Below are positions 9,401 to 17,607 of a stretch of DNA of 64,000 bases, one piece after another. The notes below the pieces were generated by a model that worked only from the letters and a program-made list of their open reading frames with translations, ran no database searches and was not told where the DNA came from. The translations under genes and the position numbers were made by a program. The stretch lies in contig OZ271855.1 of NCBI GenBank assembly GCA_965601955.1, positions 1,922,001-1,986,000 of the forward strand, read 5' to 3'. The first letter of the stretch is position 1; the number at the start of each line of letters is the position of its first letter. The DNA comes from RHLJ01 sp965601955 (GTDB lineage: Bacteria > Bacteroidota > Rhodothermia > Balneolales > Balneolaceae).

Positions 9401-11492
9401 CTGAGTTATAATCAAAGAGAATACCACTTCTCTCACCAAAATAACTCGCATCAAGAGTAGGTTCATCACCACCTGGTGCTGTAGTTGTGACGTTTCCTGT
9501 TATATCAATCCAGCTTGCAAGGGCTCCATCAGCAGGCTGGCCAGTTCCGCTATCACCATTCCCATCTGCATCTTGTGCATCAAAATGGAACACTACATCT
9601 GCTTTATAATTAGTGAGGTCAGAAATGGATGTCGGGTATTCAACATCCCTTGTTTCCGTGTTACTGTCGTTTTCTCCATCATTTACCCTGATACTTATGG
9701 TCCGGGTACTCATCGTGGGAGAGCCGGATTCATTCTCATAAGTGACCGTGCGCAAAGCGGCTTCATAGGTTGTTGTAGTAGCGCTACCTGTTAATGTGAG
9801 TTTGCCGGATGTCTCATTCCAGCTGCCTGTAATTCCATTTTGATCAACAAAACGGAGGGTGTCTTCACTGGATATATATCCGAAAGTAATTTCAACTACA
9901 GCACTATCCAGGTTTACGTTGTCAACATCTGATACTTCAATGGAAGAAGTAATGACTCGCTCACCACTGCTCGCGAAATAAACCAGATTGGAAGACTCAA
10001 TATTGGCTAGTACAGGGTCTATATTTACTTTTATGACTGTAATATCACGTGTTTCGGTATTACTGTCATCGTCTCCATCGTTCACAGTAAAGCTTATAGT
10101 GCGGGTAGCTGTAGTAGGGGAGGCATCTGTGTTTTCATACGTAATACTTCGGAGCGCTGTTTGGTAATTCGCCACCGAAGATGTTCCCGTTAGGGTTAGA
10201 ATACCTGTTACAGAAGAGTAACTGCCACTAATTCCATTTTGATCAACAAAGCCTAATACATCCTGTGCATCATTGAAATTACCAGTTATTTGTACCGTAG
10301 CACCTTCCAGGTTTGTGTCATTTCCGTCAGTTAGAGTAATAGCAGAAGTGATGGTTGTAGGAGAATCTCCGGAATTATAGGTTAGATTTGATCCTTCAAT
10401 GTCCGCTGCAATTGGCTCTGCATTAATTTCCGTAATAAAAGTACCGGGAGAGCTCTTATTGTTATACTCAGTAGCAATCCAGGCACTATCTCTGGTAATA
10501 TTGGAAAGTCGAAATTCATCCATGCTTCCTTCAAAATCGTACGTAGAGGTTGACAGGAATAAATCATCATCAGTTACTGAGAATGAAGCTGCATTATTAT
10601 CACTGGCTATCTCGGCACCATTTAAATAAAGTGCTCGATCTCCATTTGATGCTCGAGTTGCTACAACATAATTCCAGGAGCCATTAGAGATCGCATTTGT
10701 AGAGGCTGACAGTGATGAATTGTTTATCTGGAAGCGTAAAAGCCCCGAACCATTTACCCAAATGCCATAACCATTGGTATAAAATCCTTTAGAAATTATA
10801 TCCGGACCACTAGTAACATTCGAAATATTCATCCATACAGAAATAGTGATGTTACCACTGATATCCAGAGGTGAAACACCGTTATCTGCTATGGTGATAA
10901 GGTCACCTGTACCCGGGTCATCAAAGAGTCTTCCGCCAGAGACCTGACCGTCTGTAGCGACTGTAGCATTATCTGTAATATCCGTTGATGAGATATTACC
11001 AGAAGCATCTGTGAAGTTAATTCCTCCCGAGCCTGTTTCATTGAGGTGCATGACCAGTTTGTAATTTGAATCCCAAACATTGGTGCTGGATTGGTCGGAA
11101 GAAATGCTTGAGTTTCCAAAATAGATATAAAACTCGGTATCAACGACGTGCCCTAAAGTAGGAAAACGAACCCAAAAAACTATTTCCCCGGTTGCGCCAT
11201 TATACTCTTCGAGCTCATGACTAAGAATAGTAGTTCCATTGGCAGCTGTGAAAATGATATCATATCCATTCACATTTTCAACAAAGCCACCATTACCTGT
11301 TGTTCGTAAGTCATTATCAGTTAAACTAACAAGTACCGGGAAATTGGAAATATCAGTAGTGTCCTCAACCTGGGAGGCATTAACCTGAAATTTCAGGCGA
11401 TTAGAATACCCGGTAACCTGGCTCATAGCAATATCACTGTATAATGATAATACAACCAGTATGGAAGTAATTATGGCTACCCTTAAGCGCAC
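3447..11492 (-). CDS. Giant T9SS-sorted protein with DUF2341, LamG, cadherin-like and Big domains
   Basis: This 2681-residue protein has a signal peptide (residues 1-24), DUF2341 (about 40-135), a LamG-like domain (about 145-350), and two cadherin-like repeats (about 360-490 and 492-615). A second LamG-like domain spans about 625-885, followed by three further repeats (about 888-1250) and a third LamG-like domain. Next come Ig-like stretches including a Big_1/invasin-type domain. A long C-terminal module carries GWNLVGNPFLATIDWDD and PPFQGFWIKAND. The last 80 residues form a type A T9SS sorting domain (LSQNYPNPFNPTTTIPF, ending KKFTLIK). Each repeat has a TLTG...YQ/EAALRxVTYEN signature. I infer an outer-membrane-anchored or released adhesin or carbohydrate-binding protein. 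It is a tandem paralogue of the truncated gene at 1-3346. No catalytic domain was recognised. Confidence 0.95.
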   Translation of the reverse strand: MRLRVAIITSILVVLSLYSDIAMSQVTGYSNRLKFQVNASQVEDTTDISNFPVLVSLTDNDLRTTGNGGFVENVNGYDIIFTAANGTTILSHELEEYNGATGEIVFWVRFPTLGHVVDTEFYIYFGNSSISSDQSSTNVWDSNYKLVMHLNETGSGGINFTDASGNISSTDITDNATVATDGQVSGGRLFDDPGTGDLITIADNGVSPLDISGNITISVWMNISNVTSGPDIISKGFYTNGYGIWVNGSGLLRFQINNSSLSASTNAISNGSWNYVVATRASNGDRALYLNGAEIASDNNAASFSVTDDDLFLSTSTYDFEGSMDEFRLSNITRDSAWIATEYNNKSSPGTFITEINAEPIAADIEGSNLTYNSGDSPTTITSAITLTDGNDTNLEGATVQITGNFNDAQDVLGFVDQNGISGSYSSVTGILTLTGTSSVANYQTALRSITYENTDASPTTATRTISFTVNDGDDDSNTETRDITVIKVNIDPVLANIESSNLVYFASSGERVITSSIEVSDVDNVNLDSAVVEITFGYISSEDTLRFVDQNGITGSWNETSGKLTLTGSATTTTYEAALRTVTYENESGSPTMSTRTISIRVNDGENDSNTETRDVEYPTSISDLTNYKADVVFHFDAQDADGNGDSGTGQPADGALASWIDITGNVTTTAPGGDEPTLDASYFGERSGILFDYNSGNNGDHYPLSEPGTAPTINVGTFTEKSFAVVFRTTDNISGLHTIYEQGGSSRGYNLSVKDGVAYAYAYSNNWSVQNKSLNLGAVEANTSYIMIASHGSTGSDATSYWRASLNGGTIQELDGAVDMANHGGDPNIGEEDGTRDPTSFSNPGGTTSNFDGFVGEIISWNDSLEAIDITNIYAFLSEKWFNVAPVVADIEISNLSYSEGEGAANITSSLTITDSDNTNLDSAKVSITSGFESSEDVLAYATALGISGSYDSGSGVLTLTGTTTVANYQTALRNVTYENTETTTPSTTTREISFTVFDWDDSSAVVTREIDISPNNDLPVLASLEGTTIAFTEGDAATSISSAITVSDTDDTNLEGATVAFTNNYFLGEDELAYSTALGITGSFDAMSGVLTLTGSTTLANYQTALRNVTYENTSSDPVTGLNRTIEVRVFDGIDSSATGTTRDISVASLNTAPTLSSVESSGIFYQVGDSSVISETITLTDPDDTDIETVIFQITTNYNSAEDTLTFQPLFGISQSWTDGTGTLTLTGPASKADFQSAIRTVRYQSTTTTPTDIPRTVSITANDGDVDSNVPTRDISFSIPKSVNNLLLWLKGDEGTFTTTGGSTQSSEGTDVGRWEDQSGNGRHFTATNGGSEPTFRTSISTLNDQNAIEFPGTANFRLEDIDAENYLNGLDELTIFFVIESDEVGSDRGFWTTYEPDGTSGDEVFSIRYDSLGANGGAEGVITTGMRDLNVAFSQESFEFAQTTSGQIVMLKWTSEENYQLYIDGVLSNPSFFQNIPTGSLSAVTTAIIGQGTENTSESWDGLVAEVILYGDEVTIEDQEAVEDYLSFKYGIAIRSLTAATGGEAISADDASIAPSPAYTTLTGPRVQESFEGEFTNGGTFVFTAPTGFEWNTGSSPGAAILPAFGGTTELAISAPVVTSTEITFTITAESVSNPGEITFSNFEVRPTTGTLPNTGNITNTGTTGLGGSTSYGTLTMVAGTQIEMEFAQQPSASNVSSAISPAVRVQLIDQFGNPVEESRVNIDVTRNIVSGSGVLGGTTTEQTNVFGIAEFDDINIDAVGTYSLTASSTGLADTTSNEFDVVVLGQLTQFVVERVPSGNISDKLAGQNFNITVVAVDGIQDTVDTFTGTVSLSSNCTMGTGQGTTASFVAGVLSSATVSISSLGTCSITATNSAGSETGTSNTFDVTPGAPSEATTTITASPTVILNDGFSTSTITVQTKDSEGNNITSGGETIVLSATDGTLTSVTDNADGTYTATLTSSVVAGTATITGTLNAAAITDDAEVEFAEFNNLWQSSVGSVADARNWDLATNWSSGSVPVPGDKVLVPAVPAVGNEQPVVSTTDTEIAQLSVEASASVTVSGGIELIVNGELSGDGEILGSNTDSVTIAGDLAISDMSVGFVKLNGTNNQDVSTPNDYVNLELDNNNGADFTNDLSVSDTLKLTNGTLFLPTGTTLIANEKQYGNGELRMQQRMFGDRGWRLISSPIDTTFGEFLDGVLTQGYSGSTLGNAPLDSLQPTVLTYLESYDNGGNGATDNQRFRAPTSSSQKVTQGQGMFVFLFGDIPADSRYNDPLPDTLDVSGQEFDGDGTEVDFGVTYTVTADSGWNLVGNPFLATIDWDDEANWTKTNIESTIYIWDPSANGGDGEYLTWNGTTGTLPNGGLIPPFQGFWIKANDESPVLAVSKEAKTTGGSFLRKELPKGAVVDTLSKQNETPIPILDFAVTSASGRQKRTNFMFSDQGLRNKDILDAYTLSPLTSSFIEFHSLLDNGSQLAINSLPIDFNSRLFIPLHIAAFENGVPTSEELTIVWDELRGVPEDWILTLIDNETGQEINMMEERTYTFFHSTRAKVAPKANPSSPNFSIRAKASTQSTRFTLKVSTEQIERDVPEEIFLSQNYPNPFNPTTTIPFGLNEDSNVELVVYDILGRKIRTLVDGLRTAGRYEIQFNSRELASGVYFYRLTTNSKVLLKKFTLIK

Positions 11493-11629
11493 TTTTTCCT
11501 GTAAAATTTAAAGCGTATTTGAAGTCTGATGACTTATGCGGTACGAAGATAGCTAAAGCTGGGGCAGATAAGCTTGAGATTAGCCAATTCTAATAGCTCT
11601 TAAAGAGCTTTAATAATTCCGGATTACGG

Positions 11630-14600
11630 TTACTTAATTACCGTCATCTTTTTGGTGTAAACCTGTTCTCTGGTAATCAGCCTATATATATAAACCCCAC
11701 TTGAAAGACTGGATGCATTCCAGGTGTAAGAATGGGTTCCTGCATCAAGCTCTTGTTTATTGAGAATAGTGGATACTTTTCTTCCCAGCATGTCATAAAT
11801 AGTGAGGCTTACTTCGTTTTGAACGGGAAGCGAAAACTCAATATTGGTAGTTGGATTAAAAGGGTTTGGATAGTTTTGAAGCAGCTCAAGTGAGTTCGGC
11901 ATATCATCAGCATCTTCACCTGGTTCAATAATTAATGAGAATCTTGCCTGGTCAGGTGAACTTTTACTTGTTAGCTTCGGCGTTGAACTGGTTTTATAGT
12001 TTGGGGCGACTTTCCCATATTCTCCTTCAAAGTCAAATGGGAAAATAGTTCCTTCGAGAAGCTCTGCTTTTATTCCGTTTTTAGCATCATAAAGGAAGAT
12101 TCTCCATCCCTGGGGGATATGCTTCATTTCGGAAATTTCGAAGTTAAGCGCTTTTGATGTGGACAAGCCTTCAGTAAAGGAATTAATTGAAAGAGGTATT
12201 TCGATTGGAACACCAAAATGCCTCGGCAGATTATTAATTGCATATTTATTTCCTTCAAACGAAATAGAGCTAAGCTCCAGATACGATCCTATATCACTCA
12301 TTGGTAATAACCGGTAGGCGTCCTTCTCATCTTTTCCCATTCTGGCGTAATCGGAAAACATAAAATGAGCAGAAGTTCTAAGTTCATCGTCAGAAAGTAT
12401 AATTGAAAAAGTAGGGTATGGATTCGTTTTACCAGGATTTGCTTTTCCTACAAAAGTACCTCCGGTAGTTTTAGCGCTTTCTTGAGCTATCAGGGATGGA
12501 GAAGATTCATTGGCTTTAATCCAGAAACCCTGAAAAGGAGCAATTAGACCACTTCCTAAATCTCCGGTCGTACCATTCCAGGTTTTATATTCGCTGGTCG
12601 CATAGTCCCATACATAAATAGTGGCATCAATGTTGGTTTTTGTCCAGCTGGCATCATCCCAGTTCAGGGTTGCTGCATATGGATTACCAATCAGGTTCCA
12701 GCCAGAGTCTGCTGAAGTAGTATAGGTTACATTGAAATCTATATCTCCATCAAATTCCTGGCCTTGTACTTCCAGTGTTATGGGAAATGCATTGTTATAC
12801 ATGGAATCCGCTGGAATATCTCCAAAAATGTATGTGAATAATCCCCGGCCTGCGGTTAAAGAGGTAGAAGCACTTGCAGGAGCTCTCCAGCGCTGATTAT
12901 CTGTTCCCGGATAACGTTCTTCATAGTATAGCACGTTCGGCATGAGGGTGTCGCCAGGGTTTGAACCTGTACTATAAAAGGCTCCCGGATATCCCTGAGT
13001 GACCATACCATCAAAAAAATCCTCGTAATCTGAAGCAATGGGTGAAGAAAGAAGCCTGGAACCATTTGATCCTGTTATCTCATGCCGCATGATCAGGTCA
13101 CCGGATATAATTGATTTTGTATTAGCAATGAGGTTGTTCCCGGTTTTAATAACCAACGATCCATTTGCAAGTGATAAGCTTCCTGTTACTTCAAGGTCTG
13201 CATCCAGTGTAACTCCGTTCGGGTTATCAATAATTAAATTATCGACACTTGAAGGAAGACCGGACCCTGTAACCTGAGCAGAACCGCCATTAAATGAATA
13301 TGAACCCGAGGAGCTGAAAACTCGATTCGTGGTTTGAACATTTCCAAGGTTATCGGAAGCATAAATTCCATTTGAGGATCCAATTTCAATTGTTCCATTT
13401 GAAACCTGAAAAGTACCGGAACCAGTAATTATTTGTGAGCCTGTGGTTAACACCCCTCCGTTTCCAATAATGAAAGTGGCTCCAGAGATGGATAATGAAA
13501 TCTGTTCAGTCAAGTCTGTTGAATTTGTTAGAGTAACAGTGTGTCCATTTCCTATTATAATGACAGCTCCGGTAGTATTCCCAGGATTAGAGCCTGCAGC
13601 ACTTCCAGAGTGGCTAGTTTTAGACCAGGTGCTGTTTGAGTTCCAATCTCCATTGGTGATGCTGTAAAAAGTATTAGATGCCAATAATGTAAATTTTTTA
13701 ATATGGTTATTGGAAATCGTGGCCCCATCGTTACTCTTGAGGTTATTTATCGTGATTTCATATTCCACATCTTCAGTAAGGGTAGAGACAGTTAATGTTA
13801 CTTCTGTACTGTCACCACTAGTATTCAAACTTGCACTTGAAATAGTGATGCTTCCGTTTATAGAATAATTGGAAGTATTTTCAGTGCTACTTACTTCCAT
13901 TCCTTTGTTAAAGCTAACGACTACGGTATCAAGAGATAGAGCGGTGGCGCTAACAGCAAAAGGCGCAGAACTGGAAATGTTGGTTGATCCACCTCCACCT
14001 ACTTTTCCCTGAACATCAATCCGGTCATCTTCACTAACTACTACGGTTCCAACTTCATCAACTATTAGATCACCTTCAATTATAATAGTATTCTCATCCC
14101 CTCCGTCTGAGGTAAAAACTGCCCCTGAATCAACTTGAACATTGTAGAAAACTACATCTCCATCTGAAGATATAGTTTGGGATCCTTCACCTGAAAAAAC
14201 TACTGTACTTGAGTCGGAATTAAAATTGGAGCTATTCTGAATAGTAAAATCACCTTCAAGAGTAATTGTAGCTGTGCCGGCATCAACTATTCCACCTAAG
14301 GTAAAAGAGGCATCACCTCCGATAGATAAATTTCCACTCTTAAGTTCCATGGTTCCACCACTTGAGAGAGTAGCATTTCCTCCAATATTAACTGATCCTG
14401 CATTCACTGTCATGTTCCCGTTATTGCTGAAACCGGCATTACCAGTTATGTTCACAATCGCATCCTCAACATTGAAGAACCCTCCCGCCTGGACCGTTAC
14501 ATCAGACATTATATTAACACTACCATACCCAAAATTTACAGTCCCAGTATTGCCTATGTAGGTATCTCCATAAAGGTCTAGAGTTCCAGTATTGAGGTTT

Positions 14601-15265
14601 AGTATACCTTCACTTCTAATATCTACAGTGCCATTAAATTTGGTGTAAGCATCATCCCCATTATAAACTCCATTTATTGTGGTACCTCCATTTATACTGA
14701 CGCTTCCATTTTCAGCATTAAAAGTATCTTCCGAAGAGATATTGAAATCACCATTTACTGTTAATAAGCCGTTTCCAAGGTTAAATTCACCGACTATACC
14801 CACATCAATTTCATCGGTAACGGTGCCTGCTGTAAAGCTTCCATCAGTAATATTAATTTCACTGGAAGCAGCATTCATATTGAAAGTGTTAGATCCGGAT
14901 GAAGTACCACTCATTACAACATGGCCGTTTACGATCTCCAGTTTGCCCGCCCCATTTATTGTCAGGTCATCTGTAATGGTAAGTGTTGCATTGTTTCTAA
15001 CTTTCAGCTGATCACCGGGATAAGAATACCATTGGTTAATTGTAACCGACTCAACGATTACGTTTGTTGTAATCACTGGATAGGGAGTGGTGTTACTTCT
15101 TAATATTACGGATTGACCAGACGTAGGAATTCCATTTGGACTCCAGTTTGCTGCAGTATGCCATGAGGAATCAACAGCTCCTGTCCACAATTTATTTTGA
15201 GCCATTACGCAATTGAATAGACCCAAACAAAGCGATAGGAGTAGACTAGAATAAAGCGTATTCAT
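11630..15265 (-). CDS. T9SS-sorted protein with repetitive beta-solenoid-like passenger
   Basis: This 1211-residue protein has a signal peptide ending CVMAQ near residue 23, then an N-terminal module (LWTGAVDSSWHTAANWSPNG) often found in secreted Bacteroidota proteins. Residues about 60-400 are a long run of short Gly/Asn/Thr-rich repeats of the type NGNMTVNAGSVNIGGNATL, consistent with a right-handed beta-solenoid. An SbsA-like Ig domain follows (about 415-525, SFNKGMEVSSTENTSNYSI). The C-terminal half (from about 690) closely resembles that of the neighbouring 2681-residue protein. It ends in a T9SS sorting domain (LLQNYPNPFNPTTNIEFSL, ending KKMTVIK). It lies 137 bp upstream of that gene, so the three could be cotranscribed. 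Function is inferred to be adhesion or surface layer; no enzyme motif was seen. Confidence 0.93.
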   Translation of the reverse strand: MNTLYSSLLLSLCLGLFNCVMAQNKLWTGAVDSSWHTAANWSPNGIPTSGQSVILRSNTTPYPVITTNVIVESVTINQWYSYPGDQLKVRNNATLTITDDLTINGAGKLEIVNGHVVMSGTSSGSNTFNMNAASSEINITDGSFTAGTVTDEIDVGIVGEFNLGNGLLTVNGDFNISSEDTFNAENGSVSINGGTTINGVYNGDDAYTKFNGTVDIRSEGILNLNTGTLDLYGDTYIGNTGTVNFGYGSVNIMSDVTVQAGGFFNVEDAIVNITGNAGFSNNGNMTVNAGSVNIGGNATLSSGGTMELKSGNLSIGGDASFTLGGIVDAGTATITLEGDFTIQNSSNFNSDSSTVVFSGEGSQTISSDGDVVFYNVQVDSGAVFTSDGGDENTIIIEGDLIVDEVGTVVVSEDDRIDVQGKVGGGGSTNISSSAPFAVSATALSLDTVVVSFNKGMEVSSTENTSNYSINGSITISSASLNTSGDSTEVTLTVSTLTEDVEYEITINNLKSNDGATISNNHIKKFTLLASNTFYSITNGDWNSNSTWSKTSHSGSAAGSNPGNTTGAVIIIGNGHTVTLTNSTDLTEQISLSISGATFIIGNGGVLTTGSQIITGSGTFQVSNGTIEIGSSNGIYASDNLGNVQTTNRVFSSSGSYSFNGGSAQVTGSGLPSSVDNLIIDNPNGVTLDADLEVTGSLSLANGSLVIKTGNNLIANTKSIISGDLIMRHEITGSNGSRLLSSPIASDYEDFFDGMVTQGYPGAFYSTGSNPGDTLMPNVLYYEERYPGTDNQRWRAPASASTSLTAGRGLFTYIFGDIPADSMYNNAFPITLEVQGQEFDGDIDFNVTYTTSADSGWNLIGNPYAATLNWDDASWTKTNIDATIYVWDYATSEYKTWNGTTGDLGSGLIAPFQGFWIKANESSPSLIAQESAKTTGGTFVGKANPGKTNPYPTFSIILSDDELRTSAHFMFSDYARMGKDEKDAYRLLPMSDIGSYLELSSISFEGNKYAINNLPRHFGVPIEIPLSINSFTEGLSTSKALNFEISEMKHIPQGWRIFLYDAKNGIKAELLEGTIFPFDFEGEYGKVAPNYKTSSTPKLTSKSSPDQARFSLIIEPGEDADDMPNSLELLQNYPNPFNPTTNIEFSLPVQNEVSLTIYDMLGRKVSTILNKQELDAGTHSYTWNASSLSSGVYIYRLITREQVYTKKMTVIK

Positions 15266-15493
15266 TTTCCTATAAAATAAGCTTTGATTTATAGGAACCA
15301 GTAAACCCTAAACTATTATGAGTATTTTCTAACCCTTTAATGTTAGAGTGCTCTAATAATTACAGGGCTTCAATTCTATTGTTTTTAACTACAGACCTGC
15401 TAAAAGCACTTCAAATTGATATAAATTAAGAGTAGTTTGTTTTTTCTCTCAGAGCTTAACAACCATCAAACCAACCAAATTATAACAATATTT

Positions 15494-16198
15494 ATGAAAG
15501 GCGTCGTACTTGCTGGAGGAACAGGATCAAGATTATATCCTTTGACCAAAGTAACTAATAAGCATTTATTACCGGTTGGTAATAAGCCAATGATCTATCA
15601 CCCGATTGAAAAACTTATCGAAGTTGGAATTGAGGAAATACTCATTGTTACAGGCACCGATCACATGGGAGATGTGGTAAATCTACTCGGATCAGGTAAG
15701 GATTTCGGCTGCCGTTTCACCTATAAAGTCCAGGATGAAGCAGGAGGAATTGCTCAGGCGCTTGGCTTAGCAGAAAACTTCGCGGGAGATGACTCAGTTG
15801 TAGTGATTCTGGGCGATAACATTTTCGAGCACTCTTTAAAAAAAGCTGTTGAAAACTATACCGGCAGTGGAGCTCAGATACTTATACAGGAAGTACATGA
15901 TCCACAACGCTATGGAGTTGCTGAATTGGAGGGTGATCGCGTTATCTCTATTGAAGAAAAGCCTGAAAACCCGAAATCGAATTACGCGGTAACAGGGATT
16001 TACTTTTATGATTCAAAAGTTTTTGAATGTATTAAAACGCTCAAGCCGTCAGGAAGGGGAGAGCTGGAAATTACCGATGTAAACAATTTCTATATCCGTA
16101 ATAATGCAATGACAAGTTCTGTACTAAAAGGCTGGTGGACAGATGCTGGGACCCCCGATTCATACAAGCTTGCAAATAAACTCACTTTAGAAGATTAA
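15494..16198 (+). CDS. rfbA: Glucose-1-phosphate thymidylyltransferase, short form
   Basis: The enzyme converts dTTP and glucose-1-phosphate to dTDP-glucose, first step of dTDP-L-rhamnose synthesis. The 234-residue protein begins MKGVVLAGGTGSRLYPLT, the nucleotidyltransferase G-rich loop, followed by KHLLPVGNKPM and the metal-binding ILGDNIF motif. It is shorter than the roughly 290-residue proteobacterial RmlA and matches the compact form. An in-frame start 57 bp upstream (15437) would add a non-conserved tail, so the ATG at 15494 is preferred. It heads a four-gene set with rfbD, rfbC and rfbB, and its stop overlaps the next start by one base. The precise nucleotide specificity is inferred from this context. 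Confidence 0.93.
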   Translation: MKGVVLAGGTGSRLYPLTKVTNKHLLPVGNKPMIYHPIEKLIEVGIEEILIVTGTDHMGDVVNLLGSGKDFGCRFTYKVQDEAGGIAQALGLAENFAGDDSVVVILGDNIFEHSLKKAVENYTGSGAQILIQEVHDPQRYGVAELEGDRVISIEEKPENPKSNYAVTGIYFYDSKVFECIKTLKPSGRGELEITDVNNFYIRNNAMTSSVLKGWWTDAGTPDSYKLANKLTLED

Positions 16199-17055
16199 TG
16201 AGATTACTCATCACAGGAGCATGTGGGCAACTCGGTAAAGAGTGGGTCGAATTCTGTGAAAGAAAGGGAATCGAATTCAGCGCCTTTTGTTCAGATCAAC
16301 TGAATATTCTTGATGGACCTGCCATAGCCTCAATAGTAGAGGAGAAAAAACCAACAGTACTTATAAATTGTGCTGCCTATACCAAAGTAGATCAGGCAGA
16401 GGAAGAGCATGAATTAGCTCATGCTGTAAATGCAGATGCTTTAGAGTTTATCACGCAAACCTGTTTCAATAATGGGGTGAAGTTGGTTCACTATTCTACT
16501 GATTATGTATTTGGAGGGAAAAAGGAAGACCAGCAGGTATTTCCGGAAGGGTATCCGGAAGATTTTTCTGGCGCACCTCAAAATGTATATGGTGCCTCTA
16601 AAAGAGCGGGGGAAGAGATTATTGAACAGTCAGAGTGTAAATCTCTAATCCTAAGGGTTTCCTGGTTGTGTGGGAAACACGGTAATAATTTCATCAAAAC
16701 CATGTTGAGGTTAGCCAAAGAAAGGGATTCTCTGAGTATTATCAATGACCAGTATGGAAGTCCTACTTTTGCAAATCATGTGGTAGAGCAAACCTACCTT
16801 CTTTTGGAAAACCAGGTTGAAGGGATCTTTCATTTGACTACTTCCGGTGTTATAACTTGGTATGAATTTGCAAAAGAAATCTTTCAGTTAAGTGGAATTG
16901 AGGTTGAACTCAGTGCCATTCAATCCTCACAATATCCAACTAAAGCCAGACGTCCTTATTTTTCCAAACTAAGTACTAAAAAAATTAGTACCATTCCCGG
17001 CATTAGTATAGCTAGTTGGCAGGAAGGCTTAAAAGAATTTTTAAATACGATCTAA
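16198..17055 (+). CDS. rfbD: dTDP-4-dehydrorhamnose reductase
   Basis: This enzyme performs the last step of dTDP-L-rhamnose synthesis, the NAD(P)H-dependent reduction of dTDP-4-keto-L-rhamnose. The 285-residue extended SDR protein has an N-terminal GACGQLG dinucleotide-binding loop (about residues 7-13), the STDYVFGG segment and the catalytic Tyr-xxx-Lys pair (Y131, K135, in VYGASKRAG). Length is normal for RmlD. It overlaps rfbA by one base and ends three bases before the rfbC ATG, so the cluster is almost certainly one transcript. Confidence 0.94.
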   Translation: MRLLITGACGQLGKEWVEFCERKGIEFSAFCSDQLNILDGPAIASIVEEKKPTVLINCAAYTKVDQAEEEHELAHAVNADALEFITQTCFNNGVKLVHYSTDYVFGGKKEDQQVFPEGYPEDFSGAPQNVYGASKRAGEEIIEQSECKSLILRVSWLCGKHGNNFIKTMLRLAKERDSLSIINDQYGSPTFANHVVEQTYLLLENQVEGIFHLTTSGVITWYEFAKEIFQLSGIEVELSAIQSSQYPTKARRPYFSKLSTKKISTIPGISIASWQEGLKEFLNTI

Positions 17056-17058
17056 TTG

Positions 17059-17607
17059 ATGAAAATCACGAGTGCAAGAATACCTGAGATCAAGATTATA
17101 GAGCCAGGTGTGTATGAGGATGATAGAGGATATTTCTTAGAGTCTTTTCGGGAAGATATACTGAAAGAACATGGAATTACCGGGCCTTTTGTGCAGGACA
17201 ACATCTCTAAATCGTTCAAAGGAACAGTGAGGGGCTTACATTATCAGCTTGAAAAACCACAGGGTAAATTGGTACAATGCATTAAAGGCGAAATACTTGA
17301 CGTAGCCGTTGATGTAAGAAAAAGCTCGAAGACATTTGGTAATTATGTAGCCGTTAAATTAAGTGAGAAAAACCACCGCCAGGCATATATACCAGTAGGT
17401 TTTGCTCATGGTTTTTCCGTGCTTTCTGACAAGGCTATTGTGCATTACAAATGCACTGAATATTATGATAAAGATTCTGAAAGAGGCATACGCTGGGACG
17501 ATCCCCTGATTCGCATTAACTGGGATATAGCCAGGCCAATTCTTTCTGATAAGGATCGAAGACAACCTCTTTTTTCATCTCTAACTGAAGACGATATTTT
17601 TATATGA
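17059..17607 (+). CDS. rfbC: dTDP-4-dehydrorhamnose 3,5-epimerase
   Basis: The cupin-fold epimerase acts on dTDP-4-keto-6-deoxyglucose. Key motifs are EDDRGYFLESF near residue 21, RGLHYQ with the catalytic His near residue 61, GEILDVAVDVR, and IPVGFAHGF. The 182-residue length is typical. A TTG lies directly before the ATG (17056), but the ATG at 17059 gives the conserved MKITSARIPEIKIIEP start. The 3' end overlaps rfbB by four bases (ATGA). Confidence 0.94.
   Translation: MKITSARIPEIKIIEPGVYEDDRGYFLESFREDILKEHGITGPFVQDNISKSFKGTVRGLHYQLEKPQGKLVQCIKGEILDVAVDVRKSSKTFGNYVAVKLSEKNHRQAYIPVGFAHGFSVLSDKAIVHYKCTEYYDKDSERGIRWDDPLIRINWDIARPILSDKDRRQPLFSSLTEDDIFI

Noticed and set aside
7600..11000. Regularly spaced similar DNA stretches that might suggest a CRISPR or tandem repeat array
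   Set aside because: The repetition follows about 120-residue protein repeats that are diverged at DNA level and lie in one open frame.
15433..15439. TAGTTTG upstream of rfbA as a Bacteroidota -7 box
   Set aside because: It has one base rather than two between TA and TTTG and no -33 element at proper spacing, so it was not annotated.
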